54,220 nt of DNA, from the NCBI GenBank assembly GCA_028727105.1, contig JAQYOU010000169.1, positions 1-54,220 of the forward strand, written 5' to 3'. The position numbers and the translations under genes were made by a program. Shown here piece after piece: positions 1 through 6,470 of this stretch. This DNA comes from a bacterium. GTDB lineage: Bacteria; Bacillota; Clostridia; Lachnospirales; Lachnospiraceae. Numbering within the stretch: position 1 is the stretch's first letter; each line of letters starts with the position of its first letter. The notes under the pieces were generated by a model that did no database searches, was not told the DNA's origin, and saw only the letters and a list, made by a program, of their open reading frames with translations.

Positions 1-60
1 TTCGCTACATCATTATCATTCAATAGCGAAAGCGGCCGCACATTTTGATTTTAATGTCAA
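1..60 (-). other. Outward-facing TTGACA plus hairpin element, left end
   Basis: Read on the minus strand this holds TTGACA (60-55), a 17-base spacer ending in CAAAATGTGC, then GGCCGCT and a 7-bp stem TTCGCTA/TAGCGAA (30-24 with 7-1). The hairpin runs off the window edge. The same arrangement occurs at 54107-54173 on the plus strand with co-varying stem bases, so both ends of the window carry the same kind of element pointing outward. It could be the leader of a gene beyond the edge or the end of a mobile element. No -10 box is seen at the expected place. Confidence 0.45.
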
Positions 61-73
61 GTATTTGAGGCAA

Positions 74-116
74 AAAAAGACCCCAGTATTATTTCTAATA
101 CTGAGATCTTTAATTT
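74..116. terminator. Rho-independent terminator
   Basis: A perfect 8-bp stem, CAGTATTA/TAATACTG (84-91 with 96-103), with a 4-base loop. The stem can extend outward past two mismatches. On the minus strand it is followed by a run of seven T, so it probably ends the nag operon; the plus-strand side also has a T-rich tail. Confidence 0.7.
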
Positions 117-191
117 TGTCATGTTAACTTAATGACATTGGTCCTTACTGACTTCCCGTTTTTATATATTACATTTCTTATGATGGAAGCT

Positions 192-752
192 CTATGTTAC
201 CTCTTCTCCCCCGAGGATCACCTTCTTCACAGCCAGATTCTCTCTGTCCAGAATCACACAGTCCCCATACGCCCCCGGCGCGATGCGGCCGTACAGCATC
301 TCCACACCGATGGACTTTGCCGGGTTGTAGGTGGCGCAGCGCACCGCTGTCTCAAGTGGAATGCCCATGGACACCGCCATGCGCATACAGTCCATCAGAT
401 TTGTGACAGAGCCTGCGATCGTGCCGTCCGAAAGAGTCGCACGATTGCCCTTCACGGTGACATCCAGTCCGCCCAGCGTGTAGGCGCCGTCCGACATTCC
501 GGTTGCCCGCATGCTGTCACTGATCAGGATCATCCGTTCCTTTCCAAACAGTGTAAACAGCGCGCGCACTGCGGACGGATGCACATGCAGTCCGTCACAG
601 ATCAGCTCCGGCATCACATGCACCGCGTCGATCACCGGCTCATCCGCTGCTGCCAAAGCCTGTTCCTCCGAAAAATATCCGTCTCTGATCACCGTATCCT
701 TTTTTACAAAGCCCTGTTCCAAGTCAAATACATACGCATTTTTTATGATCAT
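192..752 (-). pseudogene. nagA: N-acetylglucosamine-6-phosphate deacetylase with large internal in-frame deletion
   Basis: The reading frame is open for 186 residues, about half the usual 380 or so of NagA, which removes the acetyl group from GlcNAc-6-P. Residues 1-43 match the NagA N-terminal beta-sandwich. The frame then jumps straight to the C-terminal half: ELICDGLHVHP at about 47-57, LISDSMRATGM at about 74-84, and the C-terminal strands to the end. The missing middle normally carries the HxH motif, the metal-binding Glu and two further His ligands, so the product should be inactive. Start ATG at 752 has GGAGG 8 bases upstream. It is the last gene of ROK kinase-nagB-nagA. Whether this is a true deletion or an assembly collapse cannot be told from the sequence. 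Confidence 0.8.
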
Positions 753-839
753 TGTGATTCCTCCAAAAAACAACTGTCTGGCACGATTGCCATTTTTCAA
801 ACAGCCATGCCAAACAGTATCATTTTCCCAAAAATATTG

Positions 840-1565
840 TTACAGCTTCCCGCAGGCTGCCTCATCCGCGATCACGGTCACATCCGGGTGCAGCTGCAGA
901 ATAGAAGCCGGAACCTTCGGTGTGATCGGCCCGTAAAATGCCTGTTTCAAAATATCCGCTTTGCCTGCGCCGTTTACAATGACAAGGATCTTTTTCGCCT
1001 TCATGATCGTCCGGATTCCCATGGTATATGCCTGCGTGGGGACCTCATCCACGGACGCAAAAAACCGGGAATTCGCCTCGATGGTACTCTGAGCCAGATC
1101 CACGCAATGGGTCTCTTTTTCAAATACCTCCGCCGGCTCATTAAAGCCGATGTGTCCGTTATTTCCCAATCCCAACAGCTGCAGGTCTACGCCGCCTAGT
1201 GCGCGGATCGTCTCCTCATAGTCCGCACACACTGCTGCCGCGTCATCGTTTGTTCCATCCGGTATAAAAGAAGCTCCCGGTGCGAGATTGATCTGCGAAA
1301 ACAGGTGCTCCTGCATAAAATAGTAGTAGCTCTGGGAATCTGTACGCGAAAGTCCCCGGTACTCGTCCAGATTGACCGTGCGCACGCCGGAAAAATCCAG
1401 ATCCCCCTGTCTGTAATACCCGATGAGCTGCTGATACGTTCCCATCGGTGTAGAACCGGTAGCCAGTCCCAGCACGCTGTCCGGTTTCAGCGTCACCTGT
1501 GCCATGATGAGATTCGCCGCCTTTCTGCTCATATCTTCATAATCTTTTGCCTTGATCAGATTCAT
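840..1565 (-). CDS. nagB: Glucosamine-6-phosphate deaminase
   Basis: A cytoplasmic enzyme that converts glucosamine-6-phosphate to fructose-6-phosphate and ammonia. It has 241 residues, the size of the short Bacillus-type NagB that lacks the long allosteric tail of the E. coli enzyme. Visible family motifs are GLATGSTP (about 34-41), the NLDEY segment with the catalytic Asp (about 65-69), and LGLGNNGHIGFNEP (about 131-144) with the catalytic His. A GGGGAG ribosome site precedes the start. It lies between a ROK sugar kinase and the damaged nagA, so the operon can still move glucosamine-6-P into glycolysis, but the acetylated form may have no deacetylase unless another nagA exists. Confidence 0.95.
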   Translation of the reverse strand: MNLIKAKDYEDMSRKAANLIMAQVTLKPDSVLGLATGSTPMGTYQQLIGYYRQGDLDFSGVRTVNLDEYRGLSRTDSQSYYYFMQEHLFSQINLAPGASFIPDGTNDDAAAVCADYEETIRALGGVDLQLLGLGNNGHIGFNEPAEVFEKETHCVDLAQSTIEANSRFFASVDEVPTQAYTMGIRTIMKAKKILVIVNGAGKADILKQAFYGPITPKVPASILQLHPDVTVIADEAACGKL

Positions 1566-1619
1566 TTTTTCTTCTCCCCTCTTACACTCCCTATGTGAAA
1601 ACGTACCGGAATGACAATA

Positions 1620-2570
1620 CTATTCTTCCTCCAAAAGCAGCTGCACACCGCCGTACATACCGGCATCATTGCCCAGCCCTGCCAGCGCGAATTTTGTATT
1701 CCGGCAGGAGGAAAATGCATGTGCCGCAAAGTGCTTTTGTATGCAGTCCGTCAACATCTCGCCTGCCTTGGAGACACCGCCGCCGATGACGATGATCTCC
1801 GGATCGACCACGCAGGCAATATTGGAAAGCGCCGCACCAAGTATTTCGCATACCTCTTCTACTAACTCCAGCGCAACCGCATCACCCTGCTTTGCTGCGT
1901 CCAGCACATCCTTTGCTGTCAGCGCCTCGGGATCGATATCCCGCAGACTGCTCGCATCGTCACACGCATCCAAATATCGTTTTGCCACCCGCACAATACC
2001 CGTTGCAGATGCATACTGCTCCAGACATCCGAACCGTCCACAGTTGCAGGCCTCCTTCTCATCCGCACACACCGTAAGATGACCGATCTCTCCTCCTGCT
2101 CCGTGAAAGCCCGGCACGATCCGGCCTCGCACGATCACGCCGCCGCCAACTCCGGTTCCAAGTGTAACCATGACGATGTTTTTGGAGCCCTTTGCGCCTC
2201 CCTGCCACATCTCGCCCAGGGCAGCCACATTGGCGTCGTTTCCGACTCTGACCATAAATCCGGTAAGTGTGCCCAGTTCTCTGACCACATCCACCTCACG
2301 CCAGCCCAGGTTCACGCAGCAGCTCACCACGCCGTCCTCGCCGACCGGTCCCGGAACACCGATCCCGATTCCCCGGACCTCGTCCTTTCCGATACCGCTC
2401 TCCGCCAGCTTTGCCTCTACAGACGCCGCCACATCCGGCAGAATAGCCGCTCCATTGTTTTTCGTATTTGTTTTGATCTCCCATTTTTCGATCAGCTTGC
2501 CACTGGTTTCAAAAAGACCGATCTTGCAGGTCGTTCCGCCCACATCCACACCAAATGCGTATTTTTTCAT
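1620..2570 (-). CDS. ROK-family sugar kinase (glucokinase or amino-sugar kinase)
   Basis: A 316-residue cytoplasmic kinase of the ROK family. An ATP-binding DVGGTTCKIGLF stands at the N-terminus (about 9-20), a GTGVGGGVIV glycine-rich segment at about 137-146, the HLTV sugar-binding region at about 164, and the zinc motif CNCGRFGCLE at about 174-183. There is no N-terminal helix-turn-helix, so it is a kinase and not a NagC/XylR-type repressor. As first gene of an operon with nagB and nagA, phosphorylation of glucosamine or GlcNAc is a reasonable guess; glucose is the common substrate of close relatives. The start at 2570 has a GGAG-rich ribosome site. Confidence 0.88.
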   Translation of the reverse strand: MKKYAFGVDVGGTTCKIGLFETSGKLIEKWEIKTNTKNNGAAILPDVAASVEAKLAESGIGKDEVRGIGIGVPGPVGEDGVVSCCVNLGWREVDVVRELGTLTGFMVRVGNDANVAALGEMWQGGAKGSKNIVMVTLGTGVGGGVIVRGRIVPGFHGAGGEIGHLTVCADEKEACNCGRFGCLEQYASATGIVRVAKRYLDACDDASSLRDIDPEALTAKDVLDAAKQGDAVALELVEEVCEILGAALSNIACVVDPEIIVIGGGVSKAGEMLTDCIQKHFAAHAFSSCRNTKFALAGLGNDAGMYGGVQLLLEEE

Positions 2571-2618
2571 GCTCCATCTCCATTTCCGGCGATGGACAAC
2601 AGCCGGGATTAAAAGTAA

Positions 2619-2687
2619 GGCTGGCTTTGGTTCATCGCGCTAAGTGATATCCCTCTTAGATATATCTTAGCCCGAACCAAGCCAGCC
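2619..2687. repeat. Large imperfect palindrome over the nag operon promoter
   Basis: Outer arms GGCTGGCTTTGGTTC (2619-2633) and GAACCAAGCCAGCC (2674-2687) are complementary apart from one bulged base. Inner arms CTAAG...CTTAG and ATATC...GATAT pair inside them. The distal outer arm fills the spacer between the -35 and -10 boxes and the proximal arm lies in the early transcript. This layout suits a two-site operator for a repressor, but an RNA hairpin or a small mobile palindrome are alternatives. Confidence 0.6.
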
Positions 2688-2692
2688 GTCAA
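2664..2692 (-). promoter_or_regulatory. Promoter of the nag operon
   Basis: On the minus strand, TTGACG (2692-2687), a 17-base spacer and TAAGAT (2669-2664). The spacer is one arm of the palindrome at 2619-2687. Start of transcription is expected near 2657, about 85 bases before the ROK kinase start codon. Confidence 0.65.
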
Positions 2693-2728
2693 TTGATGCT
2701 TTGGTGTATTTTTGTCTGTATTTGTTTT

Positions 2729-3943
2729 TTATTGCACCAGTGCTGCCAGATCCGGAAAGATCGACAGTGACCGTTTTAATATACCATTCATCTGCGCGAT
2801 GGCTGTTCCATAATTCGTCACAGGCGTTCCCTGCGCTGTTGCCTGCTCCATGCGCGCCAGCACCTCCCGCTCCGTCAGCATACATCCGCCGCAATGCAGC
2901 ACAAGGGCATAGCCTGAGACATCATCCAGGAAACCCTTGCCGGATGTAAATTCCAGCTGCAACTCTTTTCCAGTGTACGCCCTCAGCCACTTCGGCAGCT
3001 TTTCCGTACCGATATCACCGCACTGTCTGTGGTGGGTACAGCCCTCGCAGATCAATACTTTATCGCCATCCTGAAGCGTATCCAGCTTCGCCGCACCGGA
3101 CACCGCCAGTTCCAGAAAGCCCTTATGACGCGCCATAAGAATCGAAAAAGAGGTCAGCGGCACATCTTCCGGTACATCTGCCGATACCTTCTCAAAAGCC
3201 TGGGAATCCGTGATGACCATGGCTGGAGGATCTGCCAGTTCCTCCAACGTATGCTTCAACTCATTTTCCTTCACAACCAGTGCCCGTGCATCCGCATCCA
3301 GGATATCCCGGATCGTCTGCTGCTGCGGCAGGATCAGCCTGCCCTTGGGCGCTGCTGAATCAATCGGAACCACAAGCACCAGCAGATCTCCCGGCCGGAT
3401 CAGATCTGCCACCAGAGGCAGCGGCTCTTTCTGACCCTTCGCCAGCGCACCGATGGCATCCTTTAATTCTTTCACGCCATGTCCGGTCTTCGCACTCACC
3501 CACAGCTGGCGCTCCACCGGCACTCCTGCCAGTTCCACCGCCGGTGCATGGCTGTCTGATTTGTTCCATGCAATGAGATACGGCAGCTTTCGCTCTTCAA
3601 TGAGCGACAGCAGCTCCCGGTCCGTCTCCTGCACACCGATCTCCACGTCGATGACAAGCACTGCCACGTCAATGGTTCGCAGCACCGCACGGGTGCGTGC
3701 CACGCGTTTTTCCCCCAGCTCTCCCAGATCATCAAAACCCGGCGTGTCCACGATCACCACCGGACCGATGGGCAGCAGTTCCATGGACTTTTTCACAGGG
3801 TCTGTCGTCGTTCCCGCCGTGTCACTCACCACCGATAGTTCCTGCGCGGTAATGGCGTTGACCAGACTGGATTTGCCCGCATTCCGGCATCCGAAAAATC
3901 CAATGTGAACGCGTTCAGCGCTCACGACATCATTCATACTCAT
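2729..3943 (-). CDS. hydF: [FeFe] hydrogenase H-cluster maturation GTPase HydF
   Basis: HydF is the scaffold that carries the 2Fe subcluster built by HydE and HydG and delivers it to [FeFe] hydrogenase. The 404 residues are standard length. The N-terminal GTPase domain shows GCRNAGKSS (P-loop, about 18-26), TTTDP (about 45-49), DTPGF (about 61-65) and NKSD (about 132-135). The C-terminal cluster-binding domain shows CTH near residue 301 and HCGGC near 349-353, matching the known CxH...HCxxC ligand set. The start has AGGAGG 8 bases upstream. No hydE, hydG or hydrogenase gene lies in the window, so the maturation genes are scattered. Confidence 0.95.
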   Translation of the reverse strand: MSMNDVVSAERVHIGFFGCRNAGKSSLVNAITAQELSVVSDTAGTTTDPVKKSMELLPIGPVVIVDTPGFDDLGELGEKRVARTRAVLRTIDVAVLVIDVEIGVQETDRELLSLIEERKLPYLIAWNKSDSHAPAVELAGVPVERQLWVSAKTGHGVKELKDAIGALAKGQKEPLPLVADLIRPGDLLVLVVPIDSAAPKGRLILPQQQTIRDILDADARALVVKENELKHTLEELADPPAMVITDSQAFEKVSADVPEDVPLTSFSILMARHKGFLELAVSGAAKLDTLQDGDKVLICEGCTHHRQCGDIGTEKLPKWLRAYTGKELQLEFTSGKGFLDDVSGYALVLHCGGCMLTEREVLARMEQATAQGTPVTNYGTAIAQMNGILKRSLSIFPDLAALVQ

Positions 3944-4001
3944 AGTTTTTTCCTCCTTGCGGCAAGCCAGAACGTCATCTTTGCCTGTCCCATTTTTTAT
4001 A

Positions 4002-4031
4002 ACTATAAAATGCGCAGATGCCCCGCGTCAA
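4002..4031 (-). promoter_or_regulatory. Promoter of hydF
   Basis: Minus strand: TTGACG (4031-4026), an 18-base spacer, then TATAGT (4007-4002). The -35 box lies just downstream of the stop codon of the preceding HNH gene, so hydF has its own promoter in addition to possible read-through. Confidence 0.55.
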
Positions 4032-4646
4032 TCATTTTTCGAGTATCTGCGCAAATCCTAATTTTGTAAATATGCCCTGCTGATACAGATACCACACCAA
4101 AAACCCGATCACCGCGACGACAGCGATGCGAAACAGCCAGCGGATCACCCACACCCAGGCGTGACGCCCAATCTTACCCTTTCTTATCCATGGTCCCATC
4201 TGAGCCGCCTTCGCCTGATTACAGCGATAACAGGCAGGAACCAGATTTTTCTCACTGTTTAAGTCATCGATCCCCTGCCTTTTCAGCTTTTTTTGCAGCG
4301 CCGGATCACGGGATACCTTCGCCACCGGATAGAGATGATCCACCGTCACATGCTTTTTCGATACCGGTTTCCCACAGTATGCACAAAAATAAAACAGCCC
4401 CAGCACCGGATCATGATGCTTTAAAAAACGCGCCCGGTAGCTGGAACCGCGCGTGCCATACCGATTATCAATATAAAATTTTAAATGTTTTTCCCTGCAA
4501 TATTCCTTTAGCCGCTCCAGCTTCCGCTCTGTGACCAGTCCCCGGTATTTTTTCCCTTCGCCCCGATCCAACCCAAACCGCCGCAGGCGAAAATGATAGC
4601 GGAGGATCCCACGAGAGCGACAGTCTACTACCACCGGTATTCTCAT
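4032..4646 (-). CDS. HNH endonuclease-fold protein with C-terminal membrane helix
   Basis: A 204-residue protein. The HNH/treble-clef motif is clear: CAYCG near 89-93, TVDHLYP near 102-108 with the catalytic-type His, and an Asn in the NLVPACYRCNQAKA segment near 135-148, where the second pair of zinc cysteines sits. After it comes a single hydrophobic stretch, WVIRWLFRIAVVAVIGFLVW, near residues 167-186, which should be a transmembrane helix near the C-terminus. The N-terminal 80 residues are basic and unrecognised. A membrane-tethered HNH protein is unusual. It has its own promoter and no phage genes or toxin partner are adjacent. The role is unknown; nuclease activity is inferred from the motif only. 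Confidence 0.75.
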   Translation of the reverse strand: MRIPVVVDCRSRGILRYHFRLRRFGLDRGEGKKYRGLVTERKLERLKEYCREKHLKFYIDNRYGTRGSSYRARFLKHHDPVLGLFYFCAYCGKPVSKKHVTVDHLYPVAKVSRDPALQKKLKRQGIDDLNSEKNLVPACYRCNQAKAAQMGPWIRKGKIGRHAWVWVIRWLFRIAVVAVIGFLVWYLYQQGIFTKLGFAQILEK

Positions 4647-4728
4647 ATGTTACATATTCCCCTGTTGCTTTCATTCATCGTTTCTAGTCTCTGTCGGAGC
4701 ACCACTGCCCTCCAGATCACTACTCCAT

Positions 4729-4757
4729 ATTATAATTTTTGACTCCTGCAGCGTCAA
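4729..4757 (-). promoter_or_regulatory. Promoter of the HNH gene
   Basis: Minus strand: TTGACG (4757-4752), a 17-base spacer and a perfect TATAAT (4734-4729), about 80 bases before the HNH start codon. Confidence 0.7.
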
Positions 4758-4774
4758 TATACCAATTTTTCCCC

Positions 4775-4803
4775 TTGCATTTTCCCGCGGTGTCTGATAA
4801 GAT
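4775..4803 (+). promoter_or_regulatory. Promoter of the preQ1 riboswitch transcript
   Basis: TTGCAT (4775-4780), a 17-base spacer and TAAGAT (4798-4803). It is divergent from the HNH promoter and gives a leader of about 210 bases ahead of the radical SAM gene. Confidence 0.6.
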
Positions 4804-4888
4804 AGCGAAGATGCATCAAAAAGTGGCGCTGCCGACGTATGGCGTTTCGCAGTGCCGCCCAATTCAATTTCATACGCCCGCACGGGCG

Positions 4889-4928
4889 AGACAGTTCGTG
4901 ACCATCCTGTCTATAAACAAAACTAGGG
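4889..4928 (+). promoter_or_regulatory. PreQ1-I riboswitch aptamer
   Basis: A 5-bp stem GACAG (4890-4894) with CTGTC (4907-4911) encloses a loop with the expected TTC start and an ACCATC end. It is followed by the A-rich tail TATAAACAAAACTAGG that folds back into the pseudoknot of the class I aptamer. It is small, about 35 bases, as preQ1-I aptamers are, and lies before a terminator hairpin and two genes linked to queuosine precursors. Binding of preQ1 should favour termination. Confidence 0.88.
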
Positions 4929-4967
4929 ATTGGAGCCGGAATCGGCTTCTCTTATTTGCAATGCGAT

Positions 4968-4996
4968 GGACACAGTTTTTGTGTCCTTTTTCTTTG
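4968..4996 (+). terminator. Riboswitch expression-platform terminator
   Basis: Stem GGACAC (4968-4973) with GTGTCC (4981-4986), directly followed by a T-rich run. It lies 40 bases after the preQ1 aptamer and 24 bases before the radical SAM start codon. A second short hairpin, AGCCG/CGGCT near 4934-4947, lies between and may act as the switching arm. Confidence 0.8.
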
Positions 4997-5019
4997 CAAT
5001 CAATGAAAGGAAAATAACT

Positions 5020-5751
5020 ATGAGTACAGATTTTGATCCGGTGCGCTACAGCGTGATCACCGAAAAAAATCCCCGCGAGATCGTCATGCTGCGCGGAAAC
5101 GGCTGCAAATGGCGACGCTGCAAATTCTGCGACTATCATCTTGATTTTTCCAAAGATGCTGCTGCCAATTTTGCCATCAACCGGTCAGCGCTGGAGCAGG
5201 TGCGCGGCATTTACGGCAAGCTGGAGATCATCAACTCCGGCAGCCTGATGGATCTGGACGAGCAGACACTGACGCTCATCCGGGATATCTGTCTGCAAAA
5301 AGATATCCGTGAGCTGCACTTTGAGTGCCATTGGATGCACCGGAAGGAGCTGCCGGCATACCGCGCTTTTTTTACAGATGCAGGCATCACTGTGAAGATC
5401 AAGATCGGCGTGGAGACCTTCGATGCCGACTATCGGGAACGCATTCTTGACAAGGGCATCGATGAGACAGACCCTGCAATCATCGCAAAAGGCTTCGACG
5501 AGGTCTGCCTGCTCTTTGGTCTGACCGGTCAGACGGTCGACTCCATGAGAAACGATATTGAGACCGGACTTGCAAATTTTGAGCGTGTCTGTGTCAATCT
5601 CATGGTGGAAAACAGCACGCAGGTCAAGCCGGACGCATCCGTACTCGCAGATTTTATGGAACAGATTTATCCTTTCTACCGCGATGATCCCCGCGTAGAC
5701 ATTTTACTGAATAACACCGACTTCGGCGTTGGAAAGGACAAAACATCATGA
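5020..5751 (+). CDS. Radical SAM protein in a preQ1-controlled operon, QueL-like candidate
   Basis: A 243-residue protein starting at the ATG at 5020 behind a GAAAGGA ribosome site. The cluster motif near residues 28-36 reads CKWRRCKFC, that is C-x4-C-x2-C, one residue longer than the canonical radical SAM spacing. The rest looks like a short radical SAM barrel (KIKIGVETFD near 127-136, LFGLTGQTVDSM near 167-178). The preQ1 riboswitch in front and the overlapping queuosine-precursor transporter behind place it in queuosine salvage. A radical SAM queuine lyase (QueL) is known from Clostridioides difficile in such operons; I propose this identity by context and motif, not by comparison. It could also act on another preQ1-related compound. 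Confidence 0.7.
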   Translation: MSTDFDPVRYSVITEKNPREIVMLRGNGCKWRRCKFCDYHLDFSKDAAANFAINRSALEQVRGIYGKLEIINSGSLMDLDEQTLTLIRDICLQKDIRELHFECHWMHRKELPAYRAFFTDAGITVKIKIGVETFDADYRERILDKGIDETDPAIIAKGFDEVCLLFGLTGQTVDSMRNDIETGLANFERVCVNLMVENSTQVKPDASVLADFMEQIYPFYRDDPRVDILLNNTDFGVGKDKTS

Positions 5752-6452
5752 ATGAATTATTACTCATCGGAACACTGGTGGTGGAATTTTTACTCGTACT
5801 GGTATTTTTTCACCTGTTCGGAAAAACAGGTCTTTACTGCTGGACAGTCTTTGCCACCATCACGGCAAACATCGAGGTACTGATCGTCGTCAATGCCTTC
5901 GGCATGGAACAGACACTGGGAAACATCCTATTTGCTTCCACATTTCTGGTTACCGACATGCTCAGCGAATTTTACGGTAAAAAGGCTTCCCAGAAAGCCG
6001 TGAACATTGGAATTGCCTGCTCTCTGGCTTTTATCCTGATCTCCCAGTCCTGGCTGGTCTACATTCCGGCAGAGAGCGACTGGGCGATGCCCCATATGCA
6101 GGCGGTCTTTTCAAACACACCGCGCCTGATGCTGACCAGCTTTATCGTATACGCCATCTGTCAGCGCTTTGACGTATGGGCCTATCACAAGTGGTGGGCA
6201 TTCACCACGAACAAATACGGTGACTCCAAGCGTTTTCTGTGGCTTCGAAACAATGGCTCTACGCTGCTATCACAGCTGTTGAACGCGCTGCTGTTCACCT
6301 TTGGCGCATTCGGAGGCATGTATGAGCTTCCGACCCTGATCTCCATTTTCTGGTCCAGCTACATCATATTTATCATAACCAGTCTTGCCGATACACCGGT
6401 CATGTATCTGGCACGCTATCTGGTAGACAAAAAAGGAAAGCCGGGGGAATGA
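5748..6452 (+). CDS. yhhQ: Queuosine precursor transporter, YhhQ family
   Basis: A 234-residue integral membrane protein with about six hydrophobic segments. It belongs to the YhhQ/COG1738 family that imports preQ0, preQ1 or queuine. Typical features are the TANIEVLIVV segment near 38-47, FLVTDMLSEFYGKK near 65-78, the conserved RHKFLWLRNN-type region read here as KRFLWLRNNGSTLLSQ near 162-177, and DTPVMYLARYL near 217-227. The start overlaps the end of the radical SAM gene by 4 bases (ATGA), so the two are translationally coupled and both under the preQ1 riboswitch. This fits import plus intracellular processing of a queuosine precursor. Confidence 0.88.
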   Translation: MNELLLIGTLVVEFLLVLVFFHLFGKTGLYCWTVFATITANIEVLIVVNAFGMEQTLGNILFASTFLVTDMLSEFYGKKASQKAVNIGIACSLAFILISQSWLVYIPAESDWAMPHMQAVFSNTPRLMLTSFIVYAICQRFDVWAYHKWWAFTTNKYGDSKRFLWLRNNGSTLLSQLLNALLFTFGAFGGMYELPTLISIFWSSYIIFIITSLADTPVMYLARYLVDKKGKPGE

Positions 6453-6470
6453 TCCCTCCGGCTTAAATTT
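6438..6470 (+). terminator. Terminator of the queuosine operon
   Basis: Stem AAGCCGG (6438-6444) with CCGGCTT (6458-6464), followed by AAATTTT. The hairpin overlaps the yhhQ stop codon and ends just before the convergent glgX stop. Confidence 0.75.

Noticed and set aside
132-1199. Long plus-strand open frame of 355 codons
   Set aside because: It runs antisense over nagB and nagA, which have clear homology and ribosome sites; the composition is Arg/His-rich as expected for an antisense shadow.
4671-4883. Minus-strand 70-codon frame between the HNH gene and the riboswitch
   Set aside because: It covers the HNH promoter and the divergent riboswitch promoter, has no ribosome site, and shows no protein-like pattern.
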